Source: Anas platyrhynchos
Taxonomy: Eukaryota; Chordata; Aves; Anseriformes; Anatidae
Assembly: GCF_047663525.1 (NCBI RefSeq)
Contig: NC_092611.1
Span: 2,703,001 to 2,767,000 of the forward strand
DNA: 64,000 nt
Direction of reading: 5' to 3'
A program made the position numbers and the translations under genes. Below the pieces are notes generated by a model. The model did no database searches. It saw nothing but the letters and a program-made list of their open reading frames with translations, and was not told the origin of the DNA. Below, in pieces: positions 20,811 through 30,300 of this stretch; position 1 is the first letter of the stretch; each line of letters opens with the position of its first letter.

Positions 20811-23319
20811 AGAGGGTGTGAAGAGTGCATCGCAGTGAAGTCCCTGTGGTTCAGGGACTGGCGTAAGTAGGCGTCTTGTCCCAGCACAAGAGCTGCGCTG
20901 TGCCAGAGCACTTGCTGCTCCTTGTGCTCAGGTTTAAGTCACGCATCTTTGGTTTTGTTCCCTTGGTGCAGTTGGCCAGACCAGGAGCACAGGGCGGCTG
21001 GCAAGTGTGAAGGGGCTGATCGTTCTTGTGGGCTTGTTTACAGGCAAGCGTCTGAATTTTGGTGTTCAGCTGCGCAATAAACTTTGCAGTGTGTGTGATG
21101 CTCTGTAGTCCTGTTTGCAGTCAGAAATGAGGAGTAACAAGTTGCCTAGGTTTGAGTATCACATCGCCTCATCCATCGCTTCAAGCCACAATCCTGGGCT
21201 CCGTTGCAGAGTGTGTTGCTGTGGGTGCTTGGCCCCAGCTCCTGGCAAAGGGTGCGCATGCCTGCCACCAAACCTTTGCCTGCCCTGATGGGTTCACAGA
21301 GGAGTGATCCTGGGCACACGGCCAGCCTGTGCTGCAGGCACTAGCAGTGCTTGGGAAGCACTGTGTGTGATCCAGCTGCTTTGAATGAAACCCAATCATG
21401 AACTTCTTCCTTCCCACTGCCTTCTATGGATTTCTGTATTACGTACCCTGGCCCCTGGTTTTCAGGTCACAGGGCAGGGTAAGGTATGTATTGCTCATTT
21501 GGTTCCTTCCTGGAGAGGACCTCTCTAATTGCCCCCACGCAGTTGTTCCCAATCCACGCTCCCATGGCCTGTTTTCCTCTGGAAAGGAGCTTTGCCCTGG
21601 GGAAAAATCTGTTTAAACTCTTGGTGAGCATAGCCAGGGCTTCTCTGGGTGCTGCTGTTCTTGGGATGCTGGGATGGATTTGCTTTGACAAAGAGTCTAG
21701 TAGTTATGGGGATGCTGCTCTGTGGTACCAGTGTTGCAGGCTGGGGTTCTGTTGCTTCACTGGGGTTCTGAGCATCCCAAAACCCAGAGAATCTCAAATA
21801 GAAACCTCATGCCTGAGTGCTGTCAAAGCCACTGGTGCCCCTGGCACCCTCTGCTTCATATCCTGCAGCCAGTGGGGAACATTCAGGTGCCAGGATGCAG
21901 GTGGGTGACCCCATCTGTCTCCACACAGTGCAGAGGAGCCGTGGCTGAGCCCAGCACTGCCAGACCTGCTGATGGCACTAAGTGTTTTTCTTCTTTTCTC
22001 TGAAATCCAATTCACAGTCCAATGCCCAGGCAAAACCTCCGCTATCTTCCTGTGAAAGCGATACTGCGAGTGCGATACTGTCCTGGACAGAGGTTGCACC
22101 ATAACCCATCATTAATGCTTACTCCTTGCCACGTGGGTGCTGGCTGATGGGATGCCAGGGTCATTGCAGCGTGGCTACCGCTGGGCACCCTCCTGCCACC
22201 TCTCCAATATTAACCGAGGCAGGAAGGGCAGGCGACCGAGCGTGCAGCCCTGCTTCCATGCTCCCCTTCCAAGGATTTCTGCTTCTGAGCATAACCCTGT
22301 ACTGGTCAGGCGTACAACAAACCCACGACCCCAAACCATGGTCCGGAGGTGGCACATCAGCTTGGGGCTGGTGCTATTTATTAACCATGATTTGCGTCAT
22401 GGGGAAGATGCTGGAGACGTATGGGGGCACTGAGTGGTTTAATGGGGTGCCAGTGCCTGGAGGGGGTTTGCTCCCCTTGGCTGCCCCTGGAGCTGGGCTG
22501 GGGGCATTACCAGCCCCTTCCTCATGCCCTGAGGATGGGGAGAGGAAAAGGGACCCCCAATTTTAACCCCTCTGAGGGGGTGCATGGTCCCTGGCCAGGT
22601 GCAGGCTGCACTGGGGCTGAACTCAAAGGGATTGAGGTTAAATAAAGCTATCAGTGCAGTATGCTCATGATCTCCCCCTTCTATCGTGCCAGCTGATGCT
22701 GAGTGGTTCCATTTGCACCCCCACTGCTGTCACTGGGACTCTGAGTGGGAGTCTGGAAACCCCTGCAAATAAACTCAAAGCCAGCTAAGGGCAGAGCTGT
22801 AGGGGCCAAAATGAGGCCAGGGAAAGCCTTTCCCCCACAGCCATTTGCAGCCACGTGCTTTCTGGGCAGGATGAAAAGGCAAGTGGAAAACTTGAAACCA
22901 GCATTTTCTGTTGGAAAAATTGCATCCAGGGAAACTGTTCGGGTGCCTACCCACTGGGGAAACGCTGGCCCTAAAACAGCTCCTTGGGGAGCCAGTGGAG
23001 CAGCTCATTCTAAAAGGCTGTGAGTGATTCAGCTTCTGAGGGGTCAGGGCTTGGCTCCAGCAGCTTTCCTTGTCCCACCTTGTCCCACGGTGCCCTACTC
23101 ACTTCTCCCTCTTTCCAGCTGCTCCAGCTGCCTGCGGGGGTGGGAGCAGCTTTTGGTACCACCTCCTGCTGCTCCGTGTCATGGGCATCGCACCCATCCC
23201 AGCTGCTGCTTCCAAGTTGAGGCCCCATTGGACACGGGAAAAGGATCTGAAAACCCCAATGCCTGGGGGCTGGCTCCTCTGCTGCAGACAGTGGCTTTTC
23301 TTGGGTTTTTCCGTTGGCC
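20811..23319. other. CCDC15 3' UTR and intergenic stretch to SLC37A2
   Basis: The first ~290 bp are CCDC15 3' UTR. The remainder is unique sequence of mixed composition. A lone AATAAA at 22,641 has no gene attached. No coding exon could be supported. Confidence 0.7.
21076..21081 (+). terminator. CCDC15: CCDC15 poly(A) signal AATAAA
   Basis: Canonical hexamer 266 bp after the stop codon, followed by a GT-rich stretch (GCAGTGTGTGTGATG) typical of the downstream element. Confidence 0.8.
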
Positions 23320-23735
23320 TTTTTTGGTTGCCCTTTTTTATTTTTTTATTTTTGACCTTTCCCCTCTTACTTTTTTCCCCCCTCTTCCATCCTTTTTATC
23401 CCATTTCATCCTTTTTTTGTCCTTATTTCTCTTTCTTGCTTTTATCATTTTCTCATTCTTTTCTTGTCCTTTCTCTTGTTCCCTCTTTCATCCTTACTTT
23501 AGGCCTTTTTTCACTTTTCTTTCTGACCCTTCTCCTTTTTTTCTTTCTCGCCCTTTTGGCCTTTCTTCTTTCTCACCCTTTCTCCTTTATTTTTCTTTCT
23601 TGCCCTTTTGTTCTTTTTTCTTCCTTTTTTTTTCTTTTCCTTTCCCTTCCCCCCCCTTTTTTTTTTTCCTCCCCCCTCTCCTCCTCTCCCACCCCTTTTC
23701 CCCACCTCCTTTTTTTTTCTCTTTCCAACCCCTTC
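23320..23735. repeat. ~415 bp pyrimidine tract upstream of SLC37A2
   Basis: Nearly all C and T on the plus strand, with loosely repeated ~28 bp units such as TTTCTTTCTCGCCCTTTTGG and TTTCTTTCTTGCCCTTTTGT (about 23,515-23,640). It ends about 220 bp before the SLC37A2 start codon. The two 295-codon open frames crossing it are artefacts of its composition. Confidence 0.85.
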
Positions 23736-24330
23736 GGCCGCCCCGGGGCTGCCCCTCAGCCCCGTGCCCTCGCCTCCCCCCTTCACGATGCGCCCGCGTC
23801 TGCCGGGGGGGGCCCCCGGGGGCACCCGGGGCAGGCCCGGCCCGGCCCGGCCCGGGGGGGGGCGGCGCCGGGGCGGTGCCGGGCGGGGAGCGGCGGCCCC
23901 GGGGGCCGTAAAGCCGCGGGCGCGGGGCCGGGGCAGCTCCGCCGCCGCTCGCCATGAGGGCAGCTCTCGCCCCCGGCGTCCGCCTGCTGCGCGCCCTGCC
24001 CCGGGACAGCCGGTGAGCGGGGGGGGGGGCTTCGGGGGACCGGGGCCCATCGCACCTCGCGCTGCACGTGCCGGGAGGGGACCGGGGCTGGGACCGGGGG
24101 CAGGGGGCACGGGGCAGGGGGCGGGGGGAGCCGCCCCCCGGGGCTGCTGACTTCGTTCCCGGCGTGGACGCGCTCAGCCCTCGCGGCTGTCCCGCCGGTC
24201 CCGAGCCTGGCCCCGGGTCGATTCCGTGCCGGGAGCTGCCCCCGCCGCGGTCGGTTCTGCCGTAACCCCCCCCCCCCCCGCCTCGCTCAGCTGCGGGAGC
24301 CGGGATGCGCACGGAAAGTTTCCCTTCCCC
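23736..24330 (+). promoter_or_regulatory. SLC37A2: CpG island and promoter of SLC37A2
   Basis: Very CG-rich, with repeated CCGGCCCGG words (23,834-23,853) and GGCGG boxes. It covers exon 1 and the start of intron 1. No TATA box was found. Confidence 0.7.
23954..24012 (+). CDS. SLC37A2: SLC37A2 coding exon 1
   Basis: Residues 1-19 and two bases of Arg20. ATG in a good context (CTCGCCATGA), donor GTGAGC. Cytosolic N-terminus. Confidence 0.92.
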
Positions 24331-27300
24331 TTTTTCCCCGGCCACCGGCAGCACCTCGGTTGTCTTTGCAGTGCTGCCCTGCGATTTAATTCAATTTATT
24401 CAGAATGTTGTTGTTAAGCTATTTATTTTTATGGTTGGGGGGTGGGAAATCGTGATTTCTCTGCATTCCCGACCGCCCGCAACCCCCCAAAGCAGCGCTG
24501 TGCCCTGGCCCTGCAGGGCTGCTGGGTGCTTCTGATTCCTGCTGCCGGTGCTGGGAAGAAGTGAAACTCCGAGGAGGAGCAGCACCAGCAAAAGCACCCC
24601 CTCCTCCCCCCCCCAAGCTTTTAGTTGGTTGCTTTTGTTTTTTTCCCATGGGGCTGGTGTGAGCCATAACGCTCCTTGGGCTGGGATCTCCCAGCTGAAG
24701 CAATTGTTTCCATCGGCTTTGCTTGGCGCAGCATCCTCCGGAGACCCCCCCATCCCCACCTTCACCTGCACACCAGTGCACAAGCCCCGTGTTTCCCTTT
24801 TTTCTTACATTTAATTGGAGCAAACAGGAGGGATCAAAACAGGCAGTGCCCCCCCTACCCTGCTTCCCCCTTCTTTTTTCCACCTCAGCTTCAACAAACG
24901 CCGCCAGCAGCAATGTGAGTCAGCCACTGCTTCCACCCGTGGCCCCGCGTGACACCAGCAGCGCTGCCTCACCCCGTGCTGCTGGGGGGAGGCACCAGCC
25001 CCAACCCAGGCAGTCGCTGTCTGTTAGCAGTAATCCTGCTGTTATCTTTAATCCTGATGAAAATCTTGGGGACGGGCCCCCAGGTCTCCAGTATGGGTTA
25101 AATAAGAGCAGCACGCATATATCCAAAAATTGCGTTCACCTCCTGATAGCATTCATCCTGGCACCTCAGTGGTTCAGCTGTCTCTCATCCCCCTCATGTC
25201 ATGTTTTCTCCAAAAGGCGTGATTTTTATTTTTATTTTTTTTTGGAGGGGGGCAGCAAGAAGCTGAGTTTTGCCAGCTGGGACAGTGCTGGTGTCCCCTG
25301 TCCCCATCCCACCAGCCCCAACCCCTCTGCTCACTCTCTCTTGCAGCTACCGGGGGCTGACGCTAGTGCTGACCTTCTTCTGCTACACCAGCTACCACCT
25401 CTCCCGAAAACCCATCAGCATTGTCAAGGTGAGTGATGCTGCATACCTGCCACCCCCCCCCCCCCCAAACCCAGCACCCTGGGCTGATCTCACTCCACTT
25501 GCTTTGTGTTCCCCCCCCCTATAGAGCCAGCTGCATCCCAACTGCTCGGCGCTGGGCGTGAACCCCCACAATGGCTCCAACAGCACCACGTGGTGCAGCT
25601 GGGCACCCTTTGGTAAGACTTGGCCTCCCTAATCCCCCAAATGCACCTGCATCTCACTGTGCCCCCCCCCCCTTGCTGGCTCTGTCCCTAAAGCCGGGGG
25701 TTGTTTTGGCCATTACCGCGTTGGGCTGGGCGGGCAGGGGGGCAGGTGCTCATTACGCTGGTGGCAATCAAGTGGTGTGCTCATGCCCTGTGCCCTGGGC
25801 CAAAGGGCAGGAGCAGCGTAGTGGATGTCGAAATTGGGACTAGACTGGGACCATTGCCCTGCTCCCAGCCCCACTGTGAAACCTCCGGGGAAGAGGATTT
25901 GGGGGTGAGGACAAGGATGGGGATGTGCCTGAGCCCTAATATCGTCTTCTTTCCAGACCAGGACAACTACAAGGAGCTTTTTGGTGCACTGGACAACGCT
26001 TTCTTGGTGGCCTACGCCATTGGGATGTTTATCAGGTACCCAGGGGTCATCTCGGCTCCTCTGGCTCAGCCCAGTGCCCACCAGTTTGCACCAGTCTGCT
26101 TGGAAAGCTGTTTCCCATAGGGATGGAGGTGTGCAAAGAAGAAACCAGCTCTTCCCTCTCTCCATAGTGGCATTTTTGGAGAGCGGCTGCCCCTACGGTA
26201 CTACCTGTCAGGGGGAATGGTGCTGAGCGGGCTCTTCACGGCGCTCTTTGGCCTTGGCTATTTCTGGGACATCCACGTCCTCTGGTACTTCATCATCATG
26301 CAGGTGTGTCCCAGCCTTGTCCCACTTCAGGAGCGGGAAGCACCCAGGCATTTCCTCCCCGCTCAGTGTAGGCGCCGAAACTGCCAGCCCGGTTTGGCAA
26401 GCGCTGGGCACGCCTGGCCACCACTCCCAAATCTGCCCCGGGAAGGATGCAAACACCCCCAGGATTGTCCCACTGCCTCCTTTGGCCATGGCACCAGGAG
26501 AAAAAAACACCCAAACCGGCATGTTTGCTCTCTCCCTGCCAGGTCTGCAATGGGCTGGTGCAGACGACCGGCTGGCCGTCCGTCGTGGCTTGTGTTGGGA
26601 ACTGGTTTGGGAAAGGAAAGTGAGTGTTTGTCCCTGTCCCTGTCCTCGCTTGCACCCATTCGTTGCTACTGACCCCACCACCTTGTCCCCACCAGGAGGG
26701 GTTTGATCATGGGCATCTGGAACTCACACACCTCTGTGGGCAACATCCTGGGCTCGCTCATCGCAGGCATCTGGGTCTCTTCCAAATGGGGCTTGTCCTT
26801 CATCGTGCCTGGCATCATCATTGCTGCTGTGGGTGTCGCCTGCTTCTTCTTCCTCGTGGAGCGTGAGTGGTGGCAACGCGCGGACACCCAGCACAGTGCC
26901 GAGATCAGTGGCACCACAGTTTCTCTCTTTGTCTATCTCCGAGGGTCTTGGTCACCCCCAGTAGCGATTTCCCATTGGTGACAAGCAGGGCTATATCCTT
27001 GCTTCAGCACTGAAAGTGGAGCAAGCACCACAGGGATGCTCAGCATCCTTTGGGGTCACAGCGTGGCTGCCTCGGTGCCATTCGCTCCTCATAGCCAGCC
27101 CAGCTCAGAAACACGTAGGAGGACCCCATGCTTTTTACCAGGCTGTTTTGCTGCCAGGGATGCAGGTCCCTGGGGGTGCAGCCCAGCACAGGCAAGCAGC
27201 TGGTGCAGGGCTGCTCCAGAGCCCCCAGAGATGCCCTTTTCTTCTGGCAGATCCTGACGATGTCGGCTGCAGCCCACCTCTGCATCACGTGAGTCAAATC

Positions 27301-30300
27301 GCTTCCAGCCTGCCCTGTCCTGGGTTGGGGGGGGGGTTGGTGGTTTACAGCAAACAGTGCCAGGAAAGTAGGCTCTTGCTGGCCACCAGCTCTGTCATCC
27401 AAGCTTGTAAACCTCTTGGTGTTATGTCAGAAATTTGAGCGATGTTTGCCTGTTGGGGAGGGTGCTCATTGCATTGGTGCAAGCATCCTATGAGCCAGTC
27501 CTTGGCCTGAGCCTTTCACATCCCAGCAGCAAATCTTAAGGTTTCAGCCCCGTGCAGTGACCAGAGCTGCATCTGCTTGCTTTTAGGTGATGTCGGAGGA
27601 GAAGGACCCTGAAGGGGTGACCTCTGATGATGGACCACTGGGTACCTCGGGCCACAGCAGCACTGAGCACTTGGAGAGCCCCAAAGAGCCATCTGAGGAG
27701 CCTGAAGCCATCAGCTTCCTCGGGGCACTCCGGATCCCTGTGAGTCCCCTGCTCCATACCCTGGTGGCAAAAAATTGGGGGAAAAAAAAATCTCTCCTGA
27801 TGTCTTCTTCTCTCCTCCCAGGGCGTGGTGGAGTTCTCCCTTTGCCTGCTGTTTGCCAAGCTGGTGAGCTACACCTTCCTCTACTGGCTGCCCCTCTACA
27901 TCGTGAATGTTGGTGAGGTTTGGGAGGTGCTGTGACGGAGCCAGGTGGAGGGAAGCCCTTCTCTGCACCCGGCCCCTCACCCGGCTCCTCTTCCTGCAGC
28001 GCATTTCGGTGCCAAGGAAGCCGGGGACCTGTCCACCCTCTTTGACGTCGGGGGCATTTTAGGTTTGTGGTGTGCCTGGGCAGAGGAAGGTTGGATGGGG
28101 ATGGGCTGGGGACAGTCCTGCCTTGCCAGCAGCGTGATGGAAAGTCCCCTTCATAGGAGCACCGCAGCAAGGTCTATACCCTGCCTGTAGCACTCAGTGG
28201 GTACAAAACACACCTGGCTTTAGTTTTGTCACCCCAAGTGACCATTACAATACCTTTCCCTGGGTCTCTTGCTCAGGCTTGCCTTTTCCTTAAATGGTAA
28301 AAACACTTCGCAAGCACGGAGGAGAGCTGAGCTGAGTGCGGAGAAACCCTTGGCAGGGAGAAAGAGGCTGTTCATGGATAAAGCAAAGCTCTTCACTCTG
28401 ATGTTGAGATATTAACATTGAGGGATCTCACTCAGAAGATGGGACGAAAGAGCATCCTGACACAGCAACCCATTTGATTTTGGGCTAATTCAGTGTGAAG
28501 CCTTCTGCTGTTTTACCCTTGGGACTGATGCCAACGACTCCTTTTTCACAGGAGGGATCTTCGCTGGGCTCATCTCTGACTACAGTGGTGGCAGGGCCAC
28601 CACATGCTGCGCGATGCTGGTGGTGGCTGCTCCCATGGTTTGTGTCATGTCGGGGACAAAGCCCAGTTATGAGGGCCTTTCCTCTGTCCCCATTGCATCA
28701 GAGCCACTTTCCCCTTCCTGTCATTGGTCATGCATTTGGCTGGGATTGATCAGTGATTCCCGGGGTACACATCCAGACCTGGGAGCTGTAGAGTCCTCAA
28801 CAGCTGGAAAAACACCTGAAAGGGATCTTTTTCTTCCATCGTGCTATAACTGCGCTCTGTCTTAAAGCCCGGGCAATGCTGTGGCAAAGCCTTGGGGGCC
28901 CACTGAGCCAGTCCAGCTTCCGTCGCTTTGCCTTGCACCCCAGAAGCCCACAAACGCAGCTCCCATGCTGAGAACCAGAGCACTTGCACAGAGCTCACTT
29001 GGCTTCGCCTCTGCAAAGCGCAGCTCATCAGCTGTAACTGCAGCCCAGCTGGCTTGGGGCTGGGGGCCTGCTCCTTCCCACAGCCCCTCCAAAGTTGGCA
29101 TGCACCAAAACATGGCACACCATGGGACACGATAGCACTAGGGCAGGTCAGCAGCTGGCGAGCCATGCCAGGCTGTAAATTGCAACAGCCCCTCTGTCTA
29201 GTGTTCTGTCTGGCAGGCAGACAGCGGGACATGGAGCCAAGCCTGTATCCCTCTGCCCCCACCCCAGCTGATGCTCGCCCCTTCCCACCCCATGCCCTGG
29301 GTGCTGCTGCAGTGAAAACACTCAGGAAAGTGGCTGGGATATTCAGGAGGGGTTTGTCCTGTGTCTGTCTTCCAGCTCTTCCTGTACAACCGCATCGGAC
29401 AGACTGGCATTGGCACGTCCATAGGTAGGAAGCTCCTTGGTGCAGTGGCTCCCATCACTGACAGGCAATGGGGCAAGAAGCTGAGGACCCTCCTGGCTTT
29501 ATTTCTCCCCTGGAGATGGGATTTGGGGAAGGAGGACCTGGATGGTTGTTTGCTACCATTCGGGGTACCACTTTGCTACTTCACTGGGGAAAACATGATA
29601 TAGCGAGCACCGTGTCTGTGCACAGACCAGGGACCACTGGGGAAAATGCACCCAGTGTCCTGGTGCTCCCTGCACACAGGCTGAGAGCATGCAAAGGCTC
29701 AACTTCTCTCCATGTGCCCCAGCTCTCGGCCTGACCCTGGGGCTGTCTTGTTCCTCGCAGCCATGCTGATTGTCTGTGGCGCCCTGGTGAATGGCCCCTA
29801 TGCTCTCATCACAACGGCGGTGTCAGCAGATTTGGTGAGTCACGGGATTTTTGCATTTTTAGCTGTGTTCCCCAATGCTTCCAACTCACGGCAAGGAAGA
29901 GCAGGGCTGTTGTGCTGTGTGATTTTTTTTCCTATCAGCTCCTCACCTCCTCTGCCACATGACTCCACTCCTGTCCCCTTGCACATTCGTCAAGCACAAA
30001 CCCAGTGGAAATATTTGCTCGTAAATCATCTGGGAGTGCTGCAACCCTGCTCGTGCCAGGAAGCAGCATTCAGTCATCCCGTCCAATGCTGGAAATTGCC
30101 AGCATGAATGGCACTTGATCTGCTTTTCATCCTTATGCCTTGCTCCTCTCTCCCCACAGGGAACCCATGAGTCCCTCAAAGGAAATGCGAAAGCCCTGTC
30201 CACCGTCACAGCCATCATCGACGGCACGGGATCCGTGGGTCTGTGTGGCTGAGGGGTGCTGAGCGCCTATTTTTCCAGGCGCTGTGAGGGGGTCCTTGTC

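Noticed and set aside
22641-22646. AATAAA poly(A)-type hexamer (+) between CCDC15 and SLC37A2
   Set aside because: No exon upstream of it can be supported. CCDC15 already has a well-placed signal at 21,076.
23024-23957. Two overlapping 295-codon open frames (+)
   Set aside because: They translate the pyrimidine tract into runs of Phe, Ser, Leu and Pro; there are no splice sites or homology.
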